A DNA stretch of 64,000 bases. It comes from Streptococcus sp. k-402 (lineage in GTDB: Bacteria; Bacillota; Bacilli; Lactobacillales; Streptococcaceae). The stretch lies in contig NZ_VMNB01000003.1 of NCBI RefSeq assembly GCF_013277515.1, positions 140,437 through 204,436 of the forward strand, in the 5' to 3' direction. The position numbers and the translations under genes were made by a program. This document shows positions 57,148-64,000 of the stretch, piece after piece; within the stretch, counting starts at the first letter, position 1, and every line of letters begins with the position of its first letter. The notes below the pieces were generated by a model. That model had not been told where the DNA came from, ran no database searches, and worked only from the letters and a program-made list of their open reading frames with translations.

Positions 57148-57717
57148 TTAGATTTTCTGTGCAAATTTTTTACTCAAGGCCTGTCCAATCAAGGCACCTA
57201 CTAGGGCTCCGATGACAACACTTGCGACAAATAGAAGGATGGTTCCAGGATTTGGCGCGACCATGATACGGTCGATATATTCTTGAGATTTTCCTCTTGC
57301 CAGAAGGGTAGCCATATAGGCTTTGGGAGCAATCCACATAAGTAAGATTGGACCTGTTGAGCTAAAGGCAAAGAGAATGAAAGAAAGGAAGTTCTTTGTT
57401 TGGTCCTTGTATTTTCCTAGGTTAGCTACTCCATCTGCTAGGAGACCACAGATAATTCCAGGAAGGAAGGCACCAGCACCGTGTTTAGTTCCCAAGAAAA
57501 AGAGGGCAATGACAAGGCCGATAGTGGTAATGGCTCCAAAGCGCGGAACTTTTGCGACCAGAATCATATAGGCGCTACCGCCGACAAGGGCAGTAAAGGC
57601 AGGCGCATAAAACATATTTCCAGTTTGGTCAAAGAGATTTCCCAAAAGGACACCAATCCCCATGCAGAGGAAGTAAAGAACTGCAAAAAGCAGAGTCGTT
57701 AAGATAGATTTTTTCAT
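57148..57717 (-). CDS. MptD-type ECF transporter S component
   Basis: 189 aa with five to six membrane segments and the family-like sequence KVPRFGAITTIGLVIALFF near the middle. Resembles the Trep_Strep/MptD family of energy-coupling-factor substrate-binding membrane proteins. The AT module is not in the window, so it would share one encoded elsewhere. Substrate unknown. Start ATG 57717 after CAGGAGAC. Confidence 0.8.
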   Translation of the reverse strand: MKKSILTTLLFAVLYFLCMGIGVLLGNLFDQTGNMFYAPAFTALVGGSAYMILVAKVPRFGAITTIGLVIALFFLGTKHGAGAFLPGIICGLLADGVANLGKYKDQTKNFLSFILFAFSSTGPILLMWIAPKAYMATLLARGKSQEYIDRIMVAPNPGTILLFVASVVIGALVGALIGQALSKKFAQKI

Positions 57718-57795
57718 GAATTGTCTCCTGATAATTTTTTCATAATTCTCATTGTACCACGGTTTGATGGGATTGTAAATGGGGACTATAAGTTT

Positions 57796-57821
57796 TGAAA
57801 ACGCTTGAAATATGATATAAT
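57796..57821 (+). promoter_or_regulatory. Promoter region with imperfect cre-like palindrome
   Basis: TGAAAACGCTTGAA (57796-57809) matches 12 of 14 cre positions and is followed by TATAAT (57816-57821). Could place the YesLMN-type operon under CcpA control; weak by itself. Confidence 0.45.
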
Positions 57822-57850
57822 AGTTTCATAGTTAATTTTAGGAGGGTATC

Positions 57851-58465
57851 ATGGGTAGGTTTTTAGACTTTGTCTTTAATCGTTTCTTTTTAGGGATGAT
57901 TGCGACAGCCTTCTTTTGGCTATTAACCTTGGCAGGAGGAATTATCCTTGGTCTAGCGCCGGCTAGCGCCACCTTGATGAGCTTATATGCAGAATATGGT
58001 TATAGTTTTCGGGAATACAGTTTGAAGGAGGCTTGGTCTCTTTATAAGCAAAATTTTGTCTCCAGCAATCTGATTTTCTATAGCTTTCTAGGCGTGGATC
58101 TAGTTTTAGTTTATGGCTTGTATCTCTTGGTGCAATTACCTCACCAGACTATCCTTCATTTGATTGCGACCTTTTTGAATGTCCTAGTAGTAGCTCTGCT
58201 CTTTTTGGCCTATACAGTGTCTTTGAAACTACAAGTTTATTTTGACTTGTCCTATCGAAATAGTCTCAAACTATCCTTGATTGGCATTTTTATGAGTCTA
58301 GCAGCTGTGGCTAAGGTTCTCCTTGGGACAGTGCTACTTGTGGCAATTGGTTACTATATGCCTGCTCTTCTCTTCTTTGTAGGAATTGGGATGTGGCATT
58401 TCTTTATCAGTGATATGTTGGAACCGATCTATGAAAGTATCCATGAAAAATTGGCGACAAAATAA
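57851..58465 (+). CDS. YesL-like DUF624 membrane protein
   Basis: 204 aa with about five membrane segments. The N terminus GRFLDFVFNRFFLGMIATAF and following hydrophobic pattern are typical of DUF624 (YesL). In Firmicutes such proteins are encoded beside glycan-related two-component systems, as here. Start ATG after TAGGAGGG. The next gene starts 2 bases after its stop. Confidence 0.87.
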   Translation: MGRFLDFVFNRFFLGMIATAFFWLLTLAGGIILGLAPASATLMSLYAEYGYSFREYSLKEAWSLYKQNFVSSNLIFYSFLGVDLVLVYGLYLLVQLPHQTILHLIATFLNVLVVALLFLAYTVSLKLQVYFDLSYRNSLKLSLIGIFMSLAAVAKVLLGTVLLVAIGYYMPALLFFVGIGMWHFFISDMLEPIYESIHEKLATK

Positions 58466-58466
58466 A

Positions 58467-60113
58467 ATGAAGCAGTTTTGGATTCATTCTCTATTAAAAA
58501 TTTATAGCCTTGTCATGATTATCATTATTGCTAGTTTTGCGATTATGATATCTTATGCCGATTGGGATTCGCGCGAGAAGGAGGCTCAAAGAGTTGCTCA
58601 ACGTGTGACGACTCGAATGGTTAGTGAAATAGAGTATTATTATAGAGAGTCGACTCAGATAGCACAAGCCTTAGTTGATAATCAGGCTCGAATTGAAGGA
58701 ATCTATAAATATTTCAGTCTTAGTACACCAGATTACTTTTATTGGCAACTAGAGCGTAAAGCTTCTCCATATGTATCTGTATCTTTGTATGAAAATATTG
58801 ATGACTTGTATGTTCGAAATGATTTTGTGACAGGAGTAGCAATTGCCTTCCAAGATTATAAGGAAGTCTATGTTTCTTCTAGGGATAAACGGAGTGGAGA
58901 AAAAATCCTAGCTGAAAATTTTAAACCAGCAACTAATAGCTTCGCCATCCCTGTTTCTGACCCTGTTTCTGATAAGGATTTGGGAGTCGTCTACATTTCC
59001 TTATCGCCGAATGTCTTACATGCTGCTATTGATAATACCCGAGGTCATATCCCGATGGCTGTTACCGTGACTTCACCTTTTGACATGGAGATATTCCATA
59101 TTGGTGAGAAGGTTACTATGGAGAATGAAGACTGGTTTGTTGGTGTGACCTCTCATGGCTATCAGGTTCAGGTGGCAGTTCCCAAAAACTTTGTTTTACA
59201 AGGAACAGTGACTAGCTCTGCTTTGATTGTGGGCTTGAGTCTTCTCTTTATTGTCATTCTCTATCTGACTTTGAGGCAGACCTTTGCCAACTATCAAAAG
59301 CAGGTAGTGGATTTGGTGGATTCCATCCAAGCTATTGCCCAAGGGGAAGAAGGTCTTCGCATCGATACGCTTGAAAAGGACCAGGAATTGCTCCTAATCG
59401 CAGAGACCACCAATGATATGTTGGACCGTTTAGAAAAGAATATTCATGATATTTATCAGCTAGAGCTCAGTCAAAAAGATGCCAATATGCGAGCCCTACA
59501 AGCTCAAATCAATCCTCATTTTATGTATAATACGCTGGAATTCTTGCGCATGTATGCAGTTATGCAGAGTCAAGATGAGTTGGCAGATATTATTTATGAG
59601 TTCAGTAGTCTCTTGCGGAACAATATTTCTGATGAAAGAGAAACTCTTCTCAAACAGGAATTGGAATTTTGCCGTAAATACAGCTATCTCTGCATGGTTC
59701 GCTATCCAAAGTCCATTGCCTATGGTTTCAAGATAGCCCCAGAGTTAGAGAATATGAAGATTCCTAAATTTACCTTGCAACCGCTGGTAGAAAACTATTT
59801 CGCGCATGGTGTTGACCATAGACGGACAGATAATGTGATTAGTATCAAGGCTCTTAAACAGGATGGTTTTGTGGAAATTTTAGTGGTAGATAATGGTCGT
59901 GGGATGTCTGCTGAAAAGCTGGAAAGTATTCGAGAAAAATTAAGTCAGAGACATTTTGAACACCAAGCCAGCTACAGTGATCAAAGGCAGTCTATCGGGA
60001 TTGTCAATGTACATGAGCGTTTTGTGCTCTATTTTGGAGACCGCTATGCCATTACTATAGAGTCTGCAGAGCAAGCCGGTGTTCAGTATCGTATTACAAT
60101 TCAAGATGAGTAG
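58467..60113 (+). CDS. YesM-type sensor histidine kinase
   Basis: 548 aa. Membrane segments near residues 10-30 and 250-270 enclose an extracellular sensor of about 220 residues; a HAMP-like region follows, then the His_kinase domain with LQAQINPHFMYNTLE (H351 phosphorylated) and an ATP-binding N box and G box (VDNGRGMS). Several in-frame starts exist (58443, 58467); 58467 is chosen because it directly follows the YesL stop. With the response regulator it matches the pneumococcal system known as TCS07, reported to control host-glycan use. Confidence 0.9.
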   Translation: MKQFWIHSLLKIYSLVMIIIIASFAIMISYADWDSREKEAQRVAQRVTTRMVSEIEYYYRESTQIAQALVDNQARIEGIYKYFSLSTPDYFYWQLERKASPYVSVSLYENIDDLYVRNDFVTGVAIAFQDYKEVYVSSRDKRSGEKILAENFKPATNSFAIPVSDPVSDKDLGVVYISLSPNVLHAAIDNTRGHIPMAVTVTSPFDMEIFHIGEKVTMENEDWFVGVTSHGYQVQVAVPKNFVLQGTVTSSALIVGLSLLFIVILYLTLRQTFANYQKQVVDLVDSIQAIAQGEEGLRIDTLEKDQELLLIAETTNDMLDRLEKNIHDIYQLELSQKDANMRALQAQINPHFMYNTLEFLRMYAVMQSQDELADIIYEFSSLLRNNISDERETLLKQELEFCRKYSYLCMVRYPKSIAYGFKIAPELENMKIPKFTLQPLVENYFAHGVDHRRTDNVISIKALKQDGFVEILVVDNGRGMSAEKLESIREKLSQRHFEHQASYSDQRQSIGIVNVHERFVLYFGDRYAITIESAEQAGVQYRITIQDE

Positions 60114-60124
60114 AAAGGGAGAAA

Positions 60125-61411
60125 ATGTATAAAGTATTATTAGTAGATGATGAGTACATGGTGACAGAAGGTCTGAAGCGTTTGATTCCCTTTGATAAGT
60201 GGGATATGGAGGTCGTCGCAACAGCCAGTCATGCCGATGAAGCTCTAGAATATGTTCAGGAAAATCCTGTCGATGTCATCATTTCCGATGTCAATATGCC
60301 CGACAAAACAGGGCTTGATATGATTCGAGAGATGAAAGAAATCTTACCAGATGCTGCCTATATCCTGCTGTCAGGTTATCAGGAGTTTGATTATGTAAAA
60401 AGAGCAATGAACCTTAGTGTGGTGGACTATTTGGTCAAGCCTGTTGATAAGGTAGAGCTGGGAAATCTGCTGGAGAAGATTGCAGGTCAGCTCGGCGAGA
60501 GAGGGAAGAAAAGTCAGACTCTTAGTCAAGAATTAGACGAGGCTGGATTTGTTAGTTATTTAGGTGGTAAGGAGAATTGGTGGATAGGTCTTTCAAAGGA
60601 AAAACAGGGCTCCTTCACTATTCCCTACTATGTCTTGGGTCAAGATTGGCAGATTTTCATTTCTGACCAACCCCTAGATGGTTTGGTCGTTACACCTTTT
60701 GAAGCTCCTTATCAAGAACACTTTGAACGCTGGAAGCTGAATGCTGAGAAAGCCCTCTTTTACGGCTCTGTAAATCTACAGCAGTCTCAGAGTCTCTTTG
60801 CCTACTACGAACCGATTTATAGGGTTATCATTCAGGGGAATCTCAATCAAATCGTGGAAGAATTGAACCTTTTGGAGAAGGTGGTTCTTGAAAATACACC
60901 GCGTGTTCCGATTACCAAACAGCTTTTTATCCAGTTTGTCATGGATGTCTTTCACTTGTTTGAACATCTCAAAGCTGATGATATGACGGACATTGTCAAA
61001 ACCATTCATGCTATTCAATCCTTCGATGAATTGGTTTCTTATATCAAGGAAACTCTGACCAGCTTTTTCGGTCAATACCGTATGAATGAAAATGTGGTCA
61101 GTGTGCTGGAAGTCATTGGTCGTGATTACCAAAAGGAGCTGTCCCTCAAGGATATCAGTAAGGCCCTCTTTATCAATCCTGTCTATCTAGGACAGTTGAT
61201 TAAGCGTGAAACCGATTCGACCTTTGCAGAGTTACTAAACAAACAACGTATTAAGGCTGCCCAGCAGCTCTTGCTTTCGACTAGTGATAGTATCGAAGAT
61301 ATTTGTTATGCTGTTGGTTACAGTAACCTTGGATATTTCTATAAAGTGTTCCGAAAATTGTGCGGAAAATCGCCAAAAGCCTACCGAAAACAGGTAGAAA
61401 CGATACTATAA
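60125..61411 (+). CDS. YesN-type AraC-family response regulator
   Basis: 428 aa. Receiver domain at residues 1-118 (LLVDDEYMVTEGLKRLI; phosphoacceptor D55 in ISDVNMPDKTG; conserved K in VVDYLVKPVDK), a central region of about 180 residues, and two AraC helix-turn-helix motifs at the C terminus (LSLKDISKALFINPVYLGQL and IEDICYAVGYSNLGYFYKVF). Start ATG after AAAGGGAG. Paired with the kinase gene 11 bases upstream. Confidence 0.93.
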   Translation: MYKVLLVDDEYMVTEGLKRLIPFDKWDMEVVATASHADEALEYVQENPVDVIISDVNMPDKTGLDMIREMKEILPDAAYILLSGYQEFDYVKRAMNLSVVDYLVKPVDKVELGNLLEKIAGQLGERGKKSQTLSQELDEAGFVSYLGGKENWWIGLSKEKQGSFTIPYYVLGQDWQIFISDQPLDGLVVTPFEAPYQEHFERWKLNAEKALFYGSVNLQQSQSLFAYYEPIYRVIIQGNLNQIVEELNLLEKVVLENTPRVPITKQLFIQFVMDVFHLFEHLKADDMTDIVKTIHAIQSFDELVSYIKETLTSFFGQYRMNENVVSVLEVIGRDYQKELSLKDISKALFINPVYLGQLIKRETDSTFAELLNKQRIKAAQQLLLSTSDSIEDICYAVGYSNLGYFYKVFRKLCGKSPKAYRKQVETIL

Positions 61412-61471
61412 GATTTGTATTCCTTTACAAAAAGTGCTATAATATGAATAATATTATTAGGAGGTTCTATC

Positions 61472-62005
61472 ATGAAAAAGAAACCGATTTATCTATGGGT
61501 CTTGTTAATCTTGTCTGCCCTTATTTCAGCAATGTCTCTGTTTGGAATGTTGAGTCCCTTACCTAGCAAAGAAGCTCTTCGTGCCGCTCAGAAACAAGTT
61601 GCAGGGGTCAGTGCTCAGCAATTAGAAGACCAGCTTAATTACAACTATGGAGTAGCAGAAGCGTATCATTCTATTTTTAATATGGCCTTGATTGTGCTAT
61701 CTGCTATTTTAGTGGTCGTAGCGATTGTCTTCCTTATTCGTAAGAATTTGCAATATGCAAACTATACTTACGTTGGCTATGTTTTGTTAGCTATTATCGG
61801 TTCGATTTATGGCTATGTTGGTTTACAGGACGCTGTGCAGTTGGTTCAAGATGAGACCATGCGTTTGACAATGAGTATTGGTTCAAAAGCTGTCAGCATT
61901 TTCTATATCGTCATCAATATTCTCTTCCTAGCTCTTGTCTTCTATAAGATGTGGCGACAACAGAAAGCCTTGGCAGAAGAAGAGGAAGCAGAAAATCTTG
62001 CCTAA
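61472..62005 (+). CDS. Four-segment membrane protein of unknown function
   Basis: 177 aa. Hydrophobic segments near residues 5-28, 66-88, 95-118 and 135-160, with a polar loop between the first two ([20 protein letters not shown]). Ends in an acidic tail (EEEEAENLA). Start ATG after AGGAGG, with a TATAAT-like box upstream. No family recognised. Confidence 0.78.
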   Translation: MKKKPIYLWVLLILSALISAMSLFGMLSPLPSKEALRAAQKQVAGVSAQQLEDQLNYNYGVAEAYHSIFNMALIVLSAILVVVAIVFLIRKNLQYANYTYVGYVLLAIIGSIYGYVGLQDAVQLVQDETMRLTMSIGSKAVSIFYIVINILFLALVFYKMWRQQKALAEEEEAENLA

Positions 62006-62017
62006 GTATTGACAAAA

Positions 62018-62051
62018 AAGAACTATCAAGATACAATCTTGGTAGTTCTTT
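62018..62051 (+). terminator. Terminator before nrdI
   Basis: AAGAACTATCAAGAT pairs with ATCTTGGTAGTTCTT around a short ACA loop, then TTTC. Confidence 0.83.
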
Positions 62052-62082
62052 TTCGATTAAAAATAAAATCATGGAGGTACAT

Positions 62083-62553
62083 ATGAAGACAATTTCTTTA
62101 GTTTATATTAGTTTGAGTGGCAACACTGAAAGTTTTGTGACGCGCTTGAAAGATTATCTCTTGTCCCAGTACGAGGGAATTGAGGTTCAAAAGATTCATA
62201 TCAAGGATTTGGTCAAGGAAGGTAAAAATTTCTATGAGATGGACCATCCCTATGTCGCTTTTTTGCCGACCTATCTCGAAGGTGGGAATGGCGTTGATAA
62301 CGGAGATGTCGAGATCTTGACGACACCCGTTGGGGATTTTATCGCCTATGGTGACAATGCTAGTAAGTGTTTTGGTGTAGTTGGCTCAGGAAATCGTAAC
62401 TTTAATAACCAATACTGCCTGACAGCCAAGCAATACAGTCAACGCTTTGGTTTCCCTGTATTGGCTGACTTTGAAATGCGAGGCATGCTGGAAGATATCA
62501 AACGTGTCGCAGCGATTATCGCAGATTTGTATGAGTTGGAAAAGGAGAATTAA
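62083..62553 (+). CDS. nrdI: Flavodoxin-like ribonucleotide reductase accessory protein NrdI
   Basis: 156 aa. FMN-binding loop [15 protein letters not shown] near residue 6 and [16 protein letters not shown] in the second flavin loop. NrdI supplies the oxidant for the dimanganese cofactor of class Ib reductase. No nrdE or nrdF adjacent, as usual in streptococci where nrdI is separate. Start ATG 62083 after GGAGGTAC; the longer frame from 61951 runs through a terminator and is rejected. Confidence 0.92.
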   Translation: MKTISLVYISLSGNTESFVTRLKDYLLSQYEGIEVQKIHIKDLVKEGKNFYEMDHPYVAFLPTYLEGGNGVDNGDVEILTTPVGDFIAYGDNASKCFGVVGSGNRNFNNQYCLTAKQYSQRFGFPVLADFEMRGMLEDIKRVAAIIADLYELEKEN

Positions 62554-62617
62554 AGTCAATATAAGAGGCGCTTGGGATTTTTCAACTGTTTTTGAGTATA
62601 AACAGTCTTTGAGAACG

Positions 62618-62706
62618 TAAAAAAGCATAAGTTCAGGTCTTCAAAACCTTGTTCTTATGCTTTTTATCATAGAAATATTTGCTGCATTTTCTCTTGAAAT
62701 GAAACC
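62618..62706 (+). repeat. Copy B of the dispersed hairpin repeat, acting as terminator after nrdI
   Basis: AAAAAGCATAAG (62620-62631) pairs with CTTATGCTTTTT (62654-62665); the loop has AGGTCTTCAAAACCTTG, close to copy A at 25341-25424. The following CATTTTCTCTTGAAATG is also shared and self-complementary. Lies between convergent genes. Confidence 0.7.
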
Positions 62707-62708
62707 TT

Positions 62709-62812
62709 ATACTCAATGAAAATCAAAGAGCAAACTAGGAAACTAGCCGCAGGCTGTACTTGAGTACGGCAAGGCGACGTTGACGTGGTTTGAAGAGATT
62801 TGCGAAGAGTAT
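62709..62812 (-). repeat. Short BOX element lacking boxB
   Basis: About 104 bases, starting ATACTCAATGAAAATCAAAG and passing from GCCGCAGGCTG straight to TACTTGAGTACGGCAAGGCG, without the roughly 45-base middle unit found in the other three copies. Ends GCGAAGAGTAT. Confidence 0.85.
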
Positions 62813-62835
62813 TATCTTCATCTCGCGCTTGTCAG

Positions 62836-64000
62836 TTATCCTGCTTTTCCGATTGCGAGTGCGTAGATAAAGAAGATGGCGAAGCCAAAGAGGAAAATCA
62901 ATCCTGCAATGGCAAGGTGTTTGAGCCAAGAAGGAAGATTTTTGTTTTCACGCGTTACCAAGGCGTAATTCAAAAGAGCGAAGAATGGTGTTGTCAGGAA
63001 AGAACCAATCATGGCAAAGCGGAGCATGGTTGAAACCTGACCAGCGAAGAACTTGATAATGACGATACCGATGATAGCAGTGATAGTCATCCAGATATTC
63101 AAAGATTTACGATTGTCTTCTTTTTGACTGATTAGCAGTCGGAGAGATTCCTGATTGACACGAGAATAGCCATCAATAACAGTGATAACTGTTCCAAAGA
63201 TACAGAGGAAGGCAATAAAGGTAATCAAGTAACGGGACCATTCGCCAAGAACAGAGGCATACATGCCCACGAATTGAGAGATGTATTTGGCTGAAGCAGC
63301 TTCAACCGCCTGCCCTGTAGGATACTGAATCAGTGCTCCCAGTGCCACAAAGAAGACGGCTAGAATAGCTGTTCCAATATAACCAGTGTTAAAGTCAAAC
63401 AGAGCGTCTTCTGTGTTAAAGTTGACGGTCTTTCTCTTTTCAGCAGACCAAAGTGAATTGATAGCTGAAATTTCAATAGGAGCAGGCATCCACCCTAAGA
63501 GGGAAACGATGAAGGGTAGAGCTGCCATTTGCCAAGGTGTTTTCTCGACAAAATCAGAACTGTATTCTGGATGCTTGACCGCTGCGATGATAACTGCAAG
63601 AACAGTTGCAATGGTTAAGGCAGACATAATCCATTTGACCATGCCGTCTAAAAGTTTGTAGCCTCCAAAGAGTAGCATAGCCCAAATGATTGCAACGAGA
63701 ATGAGGGACCATTGAGTAATGCTAAGTTCAATCATTGGGAAGGCGCTGGCGATGATAGCTGAGCACAGAATGGCGACACCAGCTGTGTTGACCATAGCCG
63801 AAAAGACATTGAGGATAAAGAAAATCCAGAGATAGAGTTTTCCTTTTTCGGCATAACCTTCAACCAAAGTCTTTCCAGTATCAGCTGTGTATTCAGCACC
63901 AAAACGGAAAAATGGATATTTAAAGACATTGGCTAAGATGACCAAGAGAAGTAGAGACCAACCGTAAGAACCGCCAGCTTGAGTGGAGGATACAATGTGG
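62836..64000 (-). CDS. Nramp-family divalent metal transporter (N terminus beyond the window)
   Basis: At least 388 aa are visible. The frame stays open to the window edge, adding SSTQAGGSYGWSLLLLVILA before NVFKYPFFRFGAEYTADTG. That sequence and the later LPFIVSLLGWMPAPIEISAI resemble the Nramp branch of the APC fold, with about eleven membrane segments expected. The canonical DPGN metal motif would be in the missing N-terminal part, so metal specificity cannot be judged. Members of this branch are proton-coupled importers of Mn2+ or related ions. Confidence 0.82.
   Translation of the reverse strand, partial: HIVSSTQAGGSYGWSLLLLVILANVFKYPFFRFGAEYTADTGKTLVEGYAEKGKLYLWIFFILNVFSAMVNTAGVAILCSAIIASAFPMIELSITQWSLILVAIIWAMLLFGGYKLLDGMVKWIMSALTIATVLAVIIAAVKHPEYSSDFVEKTPWQMAALPFIVSLLGWMPAPIEISAINSLWSAEKRKTVNFNTEDALFDFNTGYIGTAILAVFFVALGALIQYPTGQAVEAASAKYISQFVGMYASVLGEWSRYLITFIAFLCIFGTVITVIDGYSRVNQESLRLLISQKEDNRKSLNIWMTITAIIGIVIIKFFAGQVSTMLRFAMIGSFLTTPFFALLNYALVTRENKNLPSWLKHLAIAGLIFLFGFAIFFIYALAIGKAG

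Overview
The window looks like a chromosome segment from a Mitis-group Streptococcus (S. pneumoniae, S. pseudopneumoniae or S. mitis). Evidence seen directly: choline-binding (GW-type) surface proteins, four BOX repeats, low G+C with strong AGGAGG ribosome sites, and a gene order I recognise from the pneumococcal chromosome between its N-glycan ABC transporter and nrdI. There is no pspA-type gene between argH and mnmA, where pneumococci usually carry one. That leans towards a close relative of S. pneumoniae, but the species cannot be settled from this sequence. No tRNA, rRNA, CRISPR array, transposase or integrase was seen.

Layout. 1-6490: sugar-acid/glycan block (ROK kinase, GH20 hexosaminidase, then a CcpA-site-controlled ABC importer resembling NgtP1-NgtP2-NgtS). 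6490-10970: AT-rich island on the minus strand with a small secreted protein, a lipoprotein, two permeases and an ATPase, a candidate bacteriocin/toxin export-immunity operon. It is closed by a duplicated 3' end of ngtS. 11000-16600: trhO, a catabolite-controlled gene of unknown function, a membrane protein, and a PadR-DUF1700-DUF4097 envelope-stress-type operon. 16600-20950: two tandem choline-binding proteins and a divergent XRE regulator. 21000-28600: MFS exporter, glycosyltransferase, CapD-type dehydratase, HAD phosphatase, L-serine dehydratase and a LysM surface protein. 28560-33400: Rgg-type regulator, tiny hydrophobic ORFs and a lactococcin-972-type exporter pair without a recognisable precursor. 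33500-37000: amino-acid binding lipoprotein with argG-argH. 37000-47000: housekeeping genes (mnmA, NUDIX, mnmG, rnjA-rpoY, tsaB-rimI-tsaD, azlCD). 47100-52200: amino-acid and methionine uptake (metQ, peptidase, metN, metI) behind a perfect MET-box. 52200-57140: second AT-rich island with an Rgg regulator, a 29-residue precursor peptide, a LanKC-like synthetase with a short cyclase domain and an MFS exporter, closed by a duplicated 3' end of metI. 57148-64000: ECF S component, YesL-YesM-YesN-type two-component operon, a membrane protein, nrdI and an Nramp-type transporter cut by the window edge.

How it fits together. The left block and the right-hand two-component system may both serve host-glycan use; the link comes from family knowledge, not from the sequence. 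Two accessory peptide islands were inserted in the same way: each sits directly after a conserved operon, with an intact upstream gene on the left and a slightly diverged copy of that gene's 3' end and terminator on the right. In the metI case all differences I could find by eye in the aligned coding part are synonymous. This suggests acquisition by homologous recombination with DNA from a related strain rather than by an integrase. The lanthipeptide-like cassette at 52.3-56.7 kb is the best candidate for a little-described system.
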